Below, one piece after another: positions 44,894-54,646 of a stretch of DNA of 64,000 bases. Both the position numbers and the translations under genes were made by a program. Position 1 is the stretch's first letter; each line of letters begins with the position of its first letter. The stretch covers positions 496,001 through 560,000 of the forward strand of contig NZ_CBDFIX010000002.1 in the NCBI RefSeq assembly GCF_965248315.1, given 5' to 3'. Below the pieces are notes generated by a model that worked only from the letters and a program-made list of their open reading frames with translations, was not told the origin of the DNA and did not search any database. The DNA comes from Ulvibacterium sp965248315. GTDB taxonomy: Bacteria > Bacteroidota > Bacteroidia > Flavobacteriales > Flavobacteriaceae.

Positions 44894-46219
44894 ATGAAAA
44901 TTGATGCTAAAAAACCGGAGTTACTCCTTATTCTTTTTCTATTTACCGGCGGCTTGTTGAGTGCACAAAATTTGGGGAGAAGGGCACTATGGCAGGCAAA
45001 GATAACTCCATCGGAAGGAGGGCCAGGTGTAACAGTACAATCGCTTCAAAAGAATAGCCCTTTGGAAAGGGAAGGGTTTTTGCCAGGAGACCGGTTAATC
45101 CGAGTAAATGGGATTTCTATTTTGGACAAAGAAATCTGGAGCAATATTTTCTATGGACTTCGAGGAGATATGCCTATAAAAATAGAGGCGGTAAGAAACG
45201 GTTCACTAATTAAGAAAGAGGTGCGTTTTGATCCTCTTGAAATGGAGTCACATAAGGATCTGGAGACTTTTTACGAGGAGGTCACCAGTAGCTATGGCAT
45301 TACACAGAGGACCATAATTACCAAACCGCAGAAAAGAGGGAAGCAACCTGCCATAATATTAATCGGTGGCCTTAGTTGTTCGAGTATTGAAACCTATCCC
45401 GGAAGAAAAGGAAACTGGGTACAAACCATTACCGATTTGGTAGAAAAATCAGAAATGGTGGTCATGCGCATAGAAAAACCTGGCGTTGGAGATAGTGATG
45501 GAGATTGTGGCCAATCCGATTTTCTTATGGATCTTGAGGGGTACCGGGCGGCCATCCAAAGTTTAAAATCCAAACCCTACGTGAACGCCGATAAGATTGT
45601 GGTCTATGGTTCTAGCATGGGAAGCGCACTCGCTCCTTTGTTGGCCAATGAGTTCAATTTGGCCGGGGTAATTTCGGACGGGACTTTTTTTAAGACATGG
45701 TTTGAGCACATGCTTGAAATTGAACGTAGGATTTTACAGTTTCAAGGGAATACGGAAGCAGAAATCGTAGAAAAAATGAACAACTATTTCATTCCCTTAT
45801 ACCATGGGATGCTCATTGATAAGAAAACCTATCAAGAAGTCGTAAACGCATATCCTGCCTTGGCCGAACTCAACTACCATGGCCCGGCACATATGTACGG
45901 GAGACCAGTGAGTTACTATCAACAACTACAGGATTTCAATTTGGCCGGTCAATGGGAAAAACTTAAGGTTCCCGTACGAATATTGAGAGGAACCAATGAT
46001 TGGATCATGTCTGCCTTTGATAATCAAATGATATTGGAAGTCTTGAAAAGAAATGGGCATTCTAATCACGAATTGTTGGAGTATCCCGGATTGGATCACT
46101 GGAACACCATACATGAAACGGCCAAGGATTCCTTTGAGGGTAAAGAAGGAAAATGGGATGAAGGGACTATTCTGGCCATCATAGAATGGGCACAGGAAAT
46201 GGTAGGCTTACAACCTTAG
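44894..46219 (+). CDS. PDZ domain / alpha/beta hydrolase fusion, exported
   Basis: The 441-residue protein has a signal peptide (to about 25, LLSAQ), a PDZ domain (45-115; GVTVQSLQKNSPLEREGFLPGDRLIRVNG) and a serine-hydrolase domain with IILIGGLSCSS, EKPGVGDSDGD and the elbow GSSMGS (Ser241), ending with GLDHWNT as His. PDZ-hydrolase fusions may dock a substrate peptide or target the enzyme to a membrane. No substrate can be named. It is convergent with glpD, with a 4-base overlap of the two 3' ends. Confidence 0.82.
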   Translation: MKIDAKKPELLLILFLFTGGLLSAQNLGRRALWQAKITPSEGGPGVTVQSLQKNSPLEREGFLPGDRLIRVNGISILDKEIWSNIFYGLRGDMPIKIEAVRNGSLIKKEVRFDPLEMESHKDLETFYEEVTSSYGITQRTIITKPQKRGKQPAIILIGGLSCSSIETYPGRKGNWVQTITDLVEKSEMVVMRIEKPGVGDSDGDCGQSDFLMDLEGYRAAIQSLKSKPYVNADKIVVYGSSMGSALAPLLANEFNLAGVISDGTFFKTWFEHMLEIERRILQFQGNTEAEIVEKMNNYFIPLYHGMLIDKKTYQEVVNAYPALAELNYHGPAHMYGRPVSYYQQLQDFNLAGQWEKLKVPVRILRGTNDWIMSAFDNQMILEVLKRNGHSNHELLEYPGLDHWNTIHETAKDSFEGKEGKWDEGTILAIIEWAQEMVGLQP

Positions 46220-47880
46220 ACCCGCTCTAGACTAAAATTTGAATGCTCTTCAATCTCATGCAAAAGCTCCTCTTTCCATGCCAGGATTTGAACATCATCC
46301 ACCTTAAAAATCAGTTTAAATTCCTCTAGAACAAGCTCCATGAGATTACGTACACTATCAATATCAAAATATAACCTGCCAGTCCTACGGATGAAAAAAT
46401 CCATAGGATTTTGGACCATTTCATATTGAATACCAAAACGAAGCTCGGCCTTGGCCATTTTTACCCGATTATCCTTATCCTTCAGTTCGGCATAAGTATC
46501 TAAAATCGTCTCTGTTTGTTTCCCATAATTGGTCACCAAAAACCACGCATCGTGAGCCGTGAACCCATCTTCTTTTATACGGTTATGTATTTCAGAAATA
46601 TACTTTTTCACATGCTTGAACTTTTTAAAGCCCACATTGCCACATAGAGGAATAGTATCCGTGGAGCACTCCTCGACTTCGGTATTGTGGTCCTCTTCCA
46701 GTTTTTTAGCGATTCGGTTAACAGCACGTTCAGCCATTTTTCGGTATCCCGTCAACTTTCCACCGGCGATACTGATGAGACCGGTGTCCGAGGTAAATAT
46801 CTCATCCTTTCTTGAAAGCTCCGAGGCCGATTTACCTTCTTCATGAATCAAAGGACGTAAGCCTGCCCAAGAGGAGATAATATCGTCCATTTCCAAATTA
46901 ATGCTCGGGAACATATTGTTGACCGCCGATATCAAATAAATAGCATCGGCCAAATCCGTGCGAACGTTATCCTTGTCCTTGTTGAAGTTGGTATCCGTAG
47001 TTCCTATATAGGTTATTTTTCCCCGAGGAATGGCAAACATCATGCGTCCGTCTGGAATATCAAAATAAACGGATTGTTTTACAGGAAGTTTTTCATGTGG
47101 AAATACCAGATGGACGCCCTTGGTCAAATGCAACTGTTTTCCTTTTTTGGAATTGTTCATCCCACGAAGTTCATCTACCCAAGGGCCTGCTGCATTGATT
47201 ACATATTTCGATCTGATATCGAATTCTTTTCCCGAAATACCATCCTTAATTTTTACCCCCGAAACCTGATTATCGGCATATAAGAAGTCCGCGACTTCTG
47301 CATAGTTTAAGGCCATTGCCCCAAATTGAAGACTTGTCTTTATATTTTCAATGGTAAGGCGCGCATCATCGGTTCTATACTCGGCATAATAGCCTGCCCC
47401 ATTCAGTATCTTTTTGGGTAACAGGGGCTCTAATTTTAAAGCTTCCTTTTTCTCAAGCATCTTCCGCTTGTCATCACCAGAGACCTGCGCCAAAATATCG
47501 TAAACCTTTAATCCGATGGAAGTCAACCATTTCCCATAAGAGCCATTTTCGATCAAGGGCAGCAACATCTTTTCCGGAAGTACCAAATGTGGTGCTAATT
47601 TATGGACAATGGCCCGTTCCGAACCTACTTCCTTCACCAGCCAAAAATCGAATTGTTTCAGATAGCGCAAACCCCCGTGAATCAATTTTGTGGATTTACT
47701 ACTTGTCCCCGAGGCAAAATCCCCCTTTTCCACCAGAGCGACCTTCAACCCTCGTGAAGCTGCATCCAAAGCAATACCACCTCCTGTAATGCCTCCTCCA
47801 ATTACAACTAAATCAAATTGGCCCTTGGATAGGTTTCCAACGGTGTTTGTTCTATCTAGATTTGAGAATTTTATGTTCAT
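46216..47880 (-). CDS. glpD: Aerobic glycerol-3-phosphate dehydrogenase
   Basis: The 554-residue flavoprotein begins FDLVVIGGGITGGGIALDAA and then GTSSKSTKLIHGGLRYLKQF, VINAAGPWVDELRG and IAGGKLTGYRKMAE. It oxidises sn-glycerol 3-phosphate to dihydroxyacetone phosphate at the inner membrane and feeds electrons to quinone. The C-terminal helical domain is complete. It follows glpK on the same strand after 114 bases, so it is the second gene of a glycerol operon; no glpF is in the window. gpsA, which does the reverse reaction, is 2 kb away on the other strand. Confidence 0.93.
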   Translation of the reverse strand: MNIKFSNLDRTNTVGNLSKGQFDLVVIGGGITGGGIALDAASRGLKVALVEKGDFASGTSSKSTKLIHGGLRYLKQFDFWLVKEVGSERAIVHKLAPHLVLPEKMLLPLIENGSYGKWLTSIGLKVYDILAQVSGDDKRKMLEKKEALKLEPLLPKKILNGAGYYAEYRTDDARLTIENIKTSLQFGAMALNYAEVADFLYADNQVSGVKIKDGISGKEFDIRSKYVINAAGPWVDELRGMNNSKKGKQLHLTKGVHLVFPHEKLPVKQSVYFDIPDGRMMFAIPRGKITYIGTTDTNFNKDKDNVRTDLADAIYLISAVNNMFPSINLEMDDIISSWAGLRPLIHEEGKSASELSRKDEIFTSDTGLISIAGGKLTGYRKMAERAVNRIAKKLEEDHNTEVEECSTDTIPLCGNVGFKKFKHVKKYISEIHNRIKEDGFTAHDAWFLVTNYGKQTETILDTYAELKDKDNRVKMAKAELRFGIQYEMVQNPMDFFIRRTGRLYFDIDSVRNLMELVLEEFKLIFKVDDVQILAWKEELLHEIEEHSNFSLERV

Positions 47881-47994
47881 GTTGAACTTGTTTCAATATT
47901 TTATAATGATCTAAACTCTTAGCAAAATGAAGTATTTAAGTACTATCACATCCCAGAGTTTCGTTTTCCAAAAGATAAATTCAGTTGATGGTAT

Positions 47995-49473
47995 TTACCC
48001 TTCCCAACCCTTGGTGCGATCTACGGCCTTTTGCCAATTTTTATACAATCGCTTTCGTTTTACACGATCAAAAGTGGGCTGAAAAACACGGTCTATGGGT
48101 CGGCTTTGATCAATATCTTCCTGTGTCCAAAGCCCTACATGAATTCCCGCCAAAAATGCAGCACCCATGGCGGTGGATTCAATAACTTCTGGACGATGCA
48201 CCTCGGTGTCCAAAATATCGGCCTGGAATTGCATCAGATAATTATTGGCACAAGCCCCGCCATCTACTCTAAGGTTTTCCAATTGAATTCCGGAATCATC
48301 CTCCATGGCCTTAAGGATATCCTTGGTCTGATAGGCCAAAGACTCCAAGGTCGCTTTTGCCAAGTGCGCCTTTCCCGTATCACGAGTCAATCCAAATATG
48401 GCACCCCGGGCATACATATCCCAATAGGGTGCCCCGAGGCCGGCAAAAGCAGGTACGACATAGACCGAACTTTCTCCCTCAATGGAATTGGCCAATGCTT
48501 CCGTTTCCTTGGCATCCTTGATTAACTCCAATCCGTCACGCAGCCATTGTATGGCCGCACCAGCTATGAAGATACTTCCTTCCAAAGCGTAGTTCACTTT
48601 GCCATCCAATCCGTAAGCGACGGTAGTTAAGAGTCCATTTTTCGAAAATTGTGGGTTTTCTCCAGTGTTCATCAACATAAAACAACCGGTACCATACGTG
48701 TTTTTTGCAGTTCCCTTTTTAAAACAGCCTTGGCCAAAAAGTGCGGCCTGTTGATCTCCCGCAATTCCAGCGATCGGAATCTGCACCCCATCAATTTCAT
48801 AATCCCCAAAGTGGTGTGCCGATGGCTGTACATCGGGCAACATATTTTTTGGGATTCCCAAGGCGTTCAATAGTTTATCATCCCATTTTAAATTTACAAT
48901 GTCATAGATCATGGTCCTAGAGGCATTGGTATAATCCGTAACATGATTTTTCTTGTTCGTCATGTTCCATATCAACCAGGTATCTACCGTACCCATGAGT
49001 AAATCACCGTTTTCGGCCTTCGCTTTGGCACCGGCAACGTTATCCAAAATCCATTTGACCTTGGTTCCGGAAAAATAGGAATCGATGACAAGACCGGTAG
49101 TCTTTCGGACATGCTCGGTGTAACCGTCATTTTTCAAATCTTCACAGATATCAGCCGTACGCTTGTCTTGCCAAACAATAGCATTGTACACCGGTTCCCC
49201 AGTATTCCTGTCCCAGACCATGGTCGTCTCACGCTGATTGGTAATACCTATGGCCTTAATATCAGAAGCAACTACATTTTCTTTTTGTATCAATTCGCTG
49301 AGTACCCCAATCTGGGATTCCAGAATTTCCATGGGATCATGTTCTACCCATCCCGATTTTGGAAAAATCTGTCTGAACTCCTTTTGTACCATCCCCTTTA
49401 TTTTACCTTCTTTATCAACGAGTAGGGCCCGTGAACTGGTAGTTCCTTGATCTAGCGAAATGATATACTCCAT
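47995..49473 (-). CDS. glpK: Glycerol kinase
   Basis: The 492-residue FGGY-family kinase starts ISLDQGTTSSRALLVDKEG and has NAIVWQDKRTAD, GTVDTWLIWNMT, GDQQAALFGQGCF and APYWDMYARGAIFGLTR. It phosphorylates glycerol to glycerol 3-phosphate with ATP. The length and ends are normal. It is upstream of glpD. An imperfect direct repeat ATGCTAC lies about 30-50 bases upstream of the start, on the minus strand, and may be a regulatory site. Confidence 0.93.
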   Translation of the reverse strand: MEYIISLDQGTTSSRALLVDKEGKIKGMVQKEFRQIFPKSGWVEHDPMEILESQIGVLSELIQKENVVASDIKAIGITNQRETTMVWDRNTGEPVYNAIVWQDKRTADICEDLKNDGYTEHVRKTTGLVIDSYFSGTKVKWILDNVAGAKAKAENGDLLMGTVDTWLIWNMTNKKNHVTDYTNASRTMIYDIVNLKWDDKLLNALGIPKNMLPDVQPSAHHFGDYEIDGVQIPIAGIAGDQQAALFGQGCFKKGTAKNTYGTGCFMLMNTGENPQFSKNGLLTTVAYGLDGKVNYALEGSIFIAGAAIQWLRDGLELIKDAKETEALANSIEGESSVYVVPAFAGLGAPYWDMYARGAIFGLTRDTGKAHLAKATLESLAYQTKDILKAMEDDSGIQLENLRVDGGACANNYLMQFQADILDTEVHRPEVIESTAMGAAFLAGIHVGLWTQEDIDQSRPIDRVFQPTFDRVKRKRLYKNWQKAVDRTKGWEG

Positions 49474-49674
49474 ATTGTGGTTATTTTATTGCTCCAAGCC
49501 TAAAAAAGTAGCATAATGTAGCATAGAAAAGATATATAAATATACTTGTTTAAAAATGAATGGCAAAGGGATACAAACACTCTATCGTTGTAGTAAGGAA
49601 ACTTTAAATATGGACATCCCATCTCCTGAATTTAAACTGTTACCAGAGCTAAAATTTTGTTTGCTTCAAGAAGC

Positions 49675-49983
49675 TTACCTAGAGAAATCATACGTTCGTT
49701 CCACCTTGCAAATACGTACTTTGTACCATTTGTACCAATCTTGGATTCCCCTTTCTTGTGCAAACTGATGATCGGTCTGGGTCTTCCAATCGGCGATGGA
49801 TTTTAAGGTTTTCCAATAACTCACAGAGATACCTACTTCGCTCCTTGCACTTTCAAATCCCAAAAACCCTGGCTGTTTTTTGGCAAGGCTTTCCATTCGT
49901 TCGGCCATTTCCGTATAGCCGCTATCATTTTCGGTCAGGGTTGAAGTAAAGATTACGGCATAATAGGGAGTGTATTTTAACAT
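49675..49983 (-). CDS. Antibiotic biosynthesis monooxygenase-domain protein
   Basis: This 102-residue protein has a ferredoxin-like ABM domain: YYAVIFTSTLTENDSGYTEM, MESLAKKQPGFLGFESARSE, and SYWKTLKSIADWKTQTDHQ. Such proteins bind haem or small aromatics, or simply dimerise; the role is unknown. It stands alone, 69 bases from the next gene on the same strand. Confidence 0.82.
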   Translation of the reverse strand: MLKYTPYYAVIFTSTLTENDSGYTEMAERMESLAKKQPGFLGFESARSEVGISVSYWKTLKSIADWKTQTDHQFAQERGIQDWYKWYKVRICKVERTYDFSR

Positions 49984-50051
49984 TTGATATGATGTTTTTA
50001 GGTTTCCCTTTTTTGAGTTAGACAGTCAATCCATTTGGGGCACCCGATAGG

Positions 50052-50408
50052 TCAATTTATATAGGATTTCTCTACAAAATAATTGACTATGGCCTCTTTC
50101 ATTAATACAGATTGCTCGCCAGCCTTTAAAGGCGGCAATGTCTCCTTTATGGTATAATGAGGCCAGCCGTCCTCGTCAAAGAAATCGAATTCATAGTACC
50201 CATAAGGTTCCAATAACCGACAGATGGCGATGTGCATTAAATTAAGCTTTTCATCTTTTTTGTAAATCCTGTGATATTGTCCCAACTCCTGTACACCGAT
50301 CAAGTAAATTATGGCATCCAATTCCAAAAGATCCCCATCGGCAAATTGGGTAGAAAGTTTTTCCACAAGTACTCCCCAGCGTTCCTTAAGTTGTAAATCC
50401 CTTGACAT
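50052..50408 (-). CDS. Conserved hypothetical protein
   Basis: The 118-residue protein has no motif I can name. It is helical, with ELDAIIYLIGVQELGQYHRIYKK, then YGYYEFDFFDEDGWPHY, and no signal peptide or cysteine. I recall similar proteins in Bacteroidota, often near CvpA as here, where it is divergent with 83 bases between the two starts. Function unknown. Confidence 0.65.
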   Translation of the reverse strand: MSRDLQLKERWGVLVEKLSTQFADGDLLELDAIIYLIGVQELGQYHRIYKKDEKLNLMHIAICRLLEPYGYYEFDFFDEDGWPHYTIKETLPPLKAGEQSVLMKEAIVNYFVEKSYIN

Positions 50409-50491
50409 TCGTATTTCGCGTTCGCTTCTTAGAAATTAGAGAAGATAAAGGTACAAATCAAAAATGTTACTTTTGTCAAAACATTTCCGGT

Positions 50492-51073
50492 ATGGGTTTC
50501 TTGGACATTGTTTTGGGACTATTATTACTTTGGGGGCTTTGGAAGGGTCTTAAAAATGGCCTTTTTCTAGAAATAGCTTCTATAATTGCCCTCGTCGCCG
50601 GAATTTTCGGAGCAATCCACTTTTCTTACTATGCAGGCGATTATCTCTCCCAAAACATGGAATGGGATGAACGTTATATCAACATAGCTGCCTTTATAAT
50701 TACTTTTATTGCCATTGTTCTGGTTGTACATATAGCGGGAAAATTCCTGACCAAGATTGCGGATTTTGCCATGTTGGGCCTACTGAACAAAATTGCCGGA
50801 GGAATTTTTGGAGCGCTAAAAGTGGCCGTAATACTGGGGGCCCTTCTTGTTTTTTTTGAACGGGTCAATTCTTCTTCGGGCTTTGTTAAAAAAGAAACTT
50901 TAGAAAACTCCATACTTTATGAGCCCATTAAGGAAATTGGGGCTTTCGTTTTCTCAAAAGTTTTAAAGGGAAATTCGACGGATGAGGCGGAGCCAGAACA
51001 ACATCAGGTAGTATATGATAGCCTTCCATTGATGTCACAAATTTCAATGTCCAAGGGTGATGGTAGATTCTAA
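50492..51073 (+). CDS. CvpA-family membrane protein
   Basis: This 193-residue protein has four membrane helices (2-20, 24-42, 58-80, 98-122) with the family pattern MGFLDIVLGLLLLWGLWKGL. CvpA of E. coli is linked to colicin V release and envelope stress. A longer frame from 50402 includes a Cys-rich N-terminal part but overlaps the upstream gene's start region and is less likely. The C-terminal third is cytoplasmic and variable. Confidence 0.82.
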   Translation: MGFLDIVLGLLLLWGLWKGLKNGLFLEIASIIALVAGIFGAIHFSYYAGDYLSQNMEWDERYINIAAFIITFIAIVLVVHIAGKFLTKIADFAMLGLLNKIAGGIFGALKVAVILGALLVFFERVNSSSGFVKKETLENSILYEPIKEIGAFVFSKVLKGNSTDEAEPEQHQVVYDSLPLMSQISMSKGDGRF

Positions 51074-51268
51074 AATTACCGACATAGGTTAAAAAGTGTC
51101 TTTCATCGAAAAAAGAGCTTTTAAGAAAGTTGATTTGGATAATTTTATCTATCATTATCCCGTTGAATCTTCCCCGTTCAACTTTCATTTCCGCTTTATA
51201 TCGGGAATAACACCCCAACTTATTCAGACCTACTTGCGAGAATACCTACTTACAATTTAGAACATTGT

Positions 51269-51775
51269 ATGAAATTGAAGTTGAACTCTGTACGCAGAGA
51301 GGTCGGTTATACCTTTTTGGTATGTTTTGTATGGGTACTTATGGCCTGTACCAAGGAAGCCCAGGACTCTACTGAAATACCGGATATCCCTGAAGCGGAA
51401 AATGCTGTTGAGGTAGAGCAGGAACTTATGGGTGTAGTTAACGACCATAGAATATCCTTGGGCTATTCTTCGCTACAATATAGTCCTATAGCCCATGATT
51501 ATGCCAATAAGCATAATGACTATATGATAGCTCAGGGCGATTTGAGCCACGATAATTTTAGTGCACGGGCATCCGGTATTGCTTCTGAGGTTAAAGCGGA
51601 ATACGTAGCTGAAAATGTGGCCAAGGACTATGACACCGCTGAGGAAGCTTTCCAGGGATGGTTAAATAGTAGTAGCCATAAAAAGACCATGGAAGACGAG
51701 TTTACCCATACCGCGGTAAGTGTAAAAAAAGATGCCAACGGTAACTTCTACTTCACTCAGCTCTTCTACCGTTAG
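51269..51775 (+). CDS. CAP-domain lipoprotein
   Basis: The 168-residue protein has a lipobox (VLMAC, about Cys27) and a CAP/SCP domain: LGYSSLQYSPIAHDYANKH, LSHDNF (the conserved His), VAENVAKDYDTAEEAFQGWLNSSSHKKTM and YFTQLFYR. The CAP fold can bind lipids or act as a weak protease; bacterial roles are mostly unknown. It is a single gene. Confidence 0.87.
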   Translation: MKLKLNSVRREVGYTFLVCFVWVLMACTKEAQDSTEIPDIPEAENAVEVEQELMGVVNDHRISLGYSSLQYSPIAHDYANKHNDYMIAQGDLSHDNFSARASGIASEVKAEYVAENVAKDYDTAEEAFQGWLNSSSHKKTMEDEFTHTAVSVKKDANGNFYFTQLFYR

Positions 51776-51885
51776 CTTTCCGATAAAGCCAAAATCTTTT
51801 CTTAAATTTGATGTAATCAGTGGATGGTTGTCCGTTCCAATACGCAGATAACCTTTAGACAATCATACACTATCAACAAAGAAAT

Positions 51886-52425
51886 ATGGCAATCCCACCT
51901 CCCTTTAACCTCAACAAATGGATCGAGGAAAATAGAGATACCCTGAAACCTCCTGTGGGCAACAGAAATTTATATAAAGATGCTGGAGATTATATAGTTA
52001 TGATAGTTGCCGGTCCCAATGCCAGGAAGGATTATCACTATAATGAGACCGAGGAGCTTTTTTACCAGTTAGAGGGAAATATCGAAGTTCATATTCAAGA
52101 AAATGGAGCGAAGAAGACATTCAAGTTAGGACCAGGGGATATGTACCTACATCCAGCCAAAATACCCCATTCCCCAGTGCGACACAAAGGGTCCATTGGT
52201 CTAGTAGTGGAACGCAAACGAGCAGATATGAATGTAGATGACGGACTCCTATGGTTTTGCGATAATTGCAATCATAAGCTCTATGAAGCCTATTTTACCC
52301 TAAAGGATATTGAAAAAGACTTTTTGGCCCATTTCAAATATTTTTATGGCTCCGAAGAATTACGCACGTGTTCCAATTGTGGTACCGTGATGCCTGTAGA
52401 TGAACGGTTTATCTCCAAGGACTAG
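51886..52425 (+). CDS. nbaC: 3-hydroxyanthranilate 3,4-dioxygenase
   Basis: The 179-residue cupin enzyme has the iron ligands His51, Glu57 (HYNETEELFY) and His95 (IPHSPVRH), plus the C-terminal rubredoxin-like pairs CDNC (125-128) and CSNC (162-165) found in bacterial enzymes. It opens the ring of 3-hydroxyanthranilate to 2-amino-3-carboxymuconate semialdehyde, in tryptophan degradation or NAD synthesis. The DUF1304 gene follows 3 bases after the stop. Confidence 0.92.
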   Translation: MAIPPPFNLNKWIEENRDTLKPPVGNRNLYKDAGDYIVMIVAGPNARKDYHYNETEELFYQLEGNIEVHIQENGAKKTFKLGPGDMYLHPAKIPHSPVRHKGSIGLVVERKRADMNVDDGLLWFCDNCNHKLYEAYFTLKDIEKDFLAHFKYFYGSEELRTCSNCGTVMPVDERFISKD

Positions 52426-52428
52426 ATT

Positions 52429-52791
52429 ATGGAAATAATAATCAAGATATTAATCGGTTTGGTTGCCCTTCTCCATCTTTATTTTTTATGGTTCGAGATG
52501 TTCGCCTGGACCACCCGGGGCAGAAAGATATTCCGCAATTTCCCCCCTGAACTTTTTGAACCCACCAAACCCCTGGCCGCAAACCAAGGACTGTACAACG
52601 GTTTTTTGGCCGCCGGACTGATATGGACGTTCTTCATTGAAAATAAGGTTTGGGCAGATAGCATATCCCTCTTCTTTTTGGGATGTGTTTCCATAGCCGG
52701 AATTTATGGTGCATTGACCGCAGATAAAAAAATATTCTTTGTACAGGCTTTACCAGCTCTGGTGGCAATCCTACTAATCTTTGTGAAATAA
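52429..52791 (+). CDS. DUF1304 membrane protein
   Basis: This 120-residue protein has four membrane helices and the family signature LVALLHLYFLWFEMFAWTT, then AANQGLYNGFLAAGL. DUF1304 proteins have no known role. It starts 3 bases after the 3-hydroxyanthranilate dioxygenase, so the two are co-transcribed; a link to that pathway is possible but not shown. Confidence 0.85.
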   Translation: MEIIIKILIGLVALLHLYFLWFEMFAWTTRGRKIFRNFPPELFEPTKPLAANQGLYNGFLAAGLIWTFFIENKVWADSISLFFLGCVSIAGIYGALTADKKIFFVQALPALVAILLIFVK

Positions 52792-52845
52792 TTTAAGTAC
52801 TACTAACATTAACCCTTTCTAAGACAGGAAAACGGTTAATATTCG

Positions 52846-52853
52846 TAGCTTTG
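52846..52853 (+). promoter_or_regulatory. TAnnTTTG promoter element upstream of ALDH gene
   Basis: TAGCTTTG matches the Bacteroidota -7 element and lies 38 bases before the ATG at 52892, in a 100-base gap after the DUF1304 gene. It suggests that the dehydrogenase has its own promoter. No clear -33 element was identified. Confidence 0.45.
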
Positions 52854-52891
52854 TCAAAATTCTAACAATCCACGCTTAAAAAGTTATAAAA

Positions 52892-54445
52892 ATGTCTATA
52901 GTTGCAACTGATTTTGGGATACAGACCGCCTTGGATGAATTAGGTATCCAGGACGTAAATATGGGAACCTCAACCGGTTCCAAGAATTTTGGTTCGGGAG
53001 AACTTATAGCTTCCTATTCCCCTGTTGATGGTGTATTAATTGGAAATGTAAAAAGTACTACCAAAGAGGATTATGAGAAAGTTATAAATACTGCTGAAGT
53101 AGCTTTTAAATCTTGGCGTAAAATCCCGGCCCCGCAACGTGGGGAAATTGTTCGACAATTTGGTGAAAAACTACGACAACTAAAAGAGCCCCTGGGAAAA
53201 TTGGTATCCTATGAAATGGGCAAAAGCTATCAGGAAGGCTTGGGCGAGGTACAGGAAATGATAGATATCTGCGATTTTGCGGTGGGACTTTCCAGACAAT
53301 TGAATGGCCTCACTATGCATTCGGAGCGTCCAGGGCACCGCATGTACGAGCAATACCATCCATTGGGTGTAGTAGGCATTATCTCCGCTTTTAATTTCCC
53401 GGTAGCCGTTTGGGCATGGAATACAGCCTTGGCCTGGGTTTGTGGCGATGTATGTGTCTGGAAGCCTTCGGAAAAAACACCTTTATGTGGTGTTGCCTGT
53501 CAAAAAATTATCGCTGAAGTACTTAAAGAAAATGATTTGCCTGAAGGAATTTCCTGCTTGATCAATGGAGATTACAAAGTAGGAGAGTTCATTACAACTG
53601 ATAAAAGAGTTCCCTTAATTTCGGCCACAGGATCTATTCGAATGGGGAAAATTGTGGCCCAAGCGGTCGCTGCAAGATTGGGAAAATCGCTATTGGAACT
53701 AGGAGGAAACAACGCAATTATCGTTACTCCCGATGCAGATATAAAAATGACCGTTATCGGAGCGGTATTTGGAGCCGTGGGAACCTGTGGACAGCGGTGT
53801 ACTTCTACCCGAAGGTTAATCATTCATGAATCCGTTTACGACCAGGTAAAAAATGCGGTAGTCGACGCCTATAAGCAGTTACGTATCGGAAATCCTTTGG
53901 ATCAAAACAAACACGTTGGCCCATTGATAGATACTGATGCTGTGGAAATGTATAAAAAGGCTTTGGAACAGGTTGTTACAGAAGGTGGAAAGTTAGTAGT
54001 GGATGGCGGTATTCTTGAAGGTGAGGGCTATGAGAGTGGTTGCTATGTAAAGCCAGCCATTGCGGAAGCCAAGAACGATTTTGAAATTGTTCAACATGAA
54101 ACCTTTGCGCCAATTTTGTATCTGCTAAAATATTCCGGAGACGTAGAAAATGCCATTGCCATTCAGAATGGTGTAGTCCAAGGGCTTTCATCCGCAATAA
54201 TGACAACCAACCTTAGGGAAGCCGAGAGGTTTCTTTCAGCATCAGGAAGCGATTGTGGTATTGCCAATGTAAACATCGGCACCTCTGGTGCAGAGATTGG
54301 GGGCGCTTTTGGAGGGGAGAAAGAAACTGGTGGTGGTCGGGAAAGTGGTTCGGATGCCTGGAAGGTTTATATGAGAAGGCAGACAAATACCATTAATTTC
54401 TCCGATCAATTACCTTTGGCCCAAGGAATAACATTCGAACTATAA
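52892..54445 (+). CDS. amaB: Aldehyde dehydrogenase, ALDH7 type (piperideine-6-carboxylate/aminoadipate-semialdehyde-like)
   Basis: The 517-residue enzyme has the catalytic Glu269 in LLELGGNNAII and Cys303 in GQRCTSTRRL, with FNFPVAVWAWN and KPSEKTPL for NAD binding. The ALDH7-type N-terminus (GSGELIASYSPVDG) and the tail (ETGGGRESGSDAWKVYMRRQTNTINF) fit alpha-aminoadipic-semialdehyde dehydrogenases in lysine degradation. Its neighbour, the 3-hydroxyanthranilate dioxygenase, raises a role in tryptophan catabolism, but the type is not the usual one for that. The gene symbol is tentative. Confidence 0.85.
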   Translation: MSIVATDFGIQTALDELGIQDVNMGTSTGSKNFGSGELIASYSPVDGVLIGNVKSTTKEDYEKVINTAEVAFKSWRKIPAPQRGEIVRQFGEKLRQLKEPLGKLVSYEMGKSYQEGLGEVQEMIDICDFAVGLSRQLNGLTMHSERPGHRMYEQYHPLGVVGIISAFNFPVAVWAWNTALAWVCGDVCVWKPSEKTPLCGVACQKIIAEVLKENDLPEGISCLINGDYKVGEFITTDKRVPLISATGSIRMGKIVAQAVAARLGKSLLELGGNNAIIVTPDADIKMTVIGAVFGAVGTCGQRCTSTRRLIIHESVYDQVKNAVVDAYKQLRIGNPLDQNKHVGPLIDTDAVEMYKKALEQVVTEGGKLVVDGGILEGEGYESGCYVKPAIAEAKNDFEIVQHETFAPILYLLKYSGDVENAIAIQNGVVQGLSSAIMTTNLREAERFLSASGSDCGIANVNIGTSGAEIGGAFGGEKETGGGRESGSDAWKVYMRRQTNTINFSDQLPLAQGITFEL

Positions 54446-54509
54446 AAACTCTTTTATTCTCTCGCCTGTGGACGGGGATTAAGGTATATCATTTGATTGG
54501 CAAAAGAAA

Positions 54510-54575
54510 AATCCCGCTGACCCTTCAGCTCCTTCATTCGTTATAGGCGAACTGGCTCAAAGGGTCAGCGGGATT
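54510..54575 (-). terminator. Perfect 16-bp hairpin terminator
   Basis: AATCCCGCTGACCCTT and AAGGGTCAGCGGGATT are perfect complements with a 34-base loop; the minus-strand side is followed by TTTCTTTTG. It fits an end for the minus-strand 46-codon ORF. On the plus strand there is no T-run. Confidence 0.7.
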
Positions 54576-54646
54576 AAAGACACGTACTAAACTAATTCAA
54601 ACATTTACTTTTGGCCAAACAGTTGTGCCAAATTAGTCAGCTAGGC

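Noticed and set aside
49473..49560. Glp-type operator upstream of glpK
   Set aside because: Only an imperfect ATGCTAC direct repeat is visible, with no regulator gene nearby to link it to.
50928..51218. 96-codon minus-strand ORF near the CvpA end
   Set aside because: Mostly antisense to CvpA with no motif.
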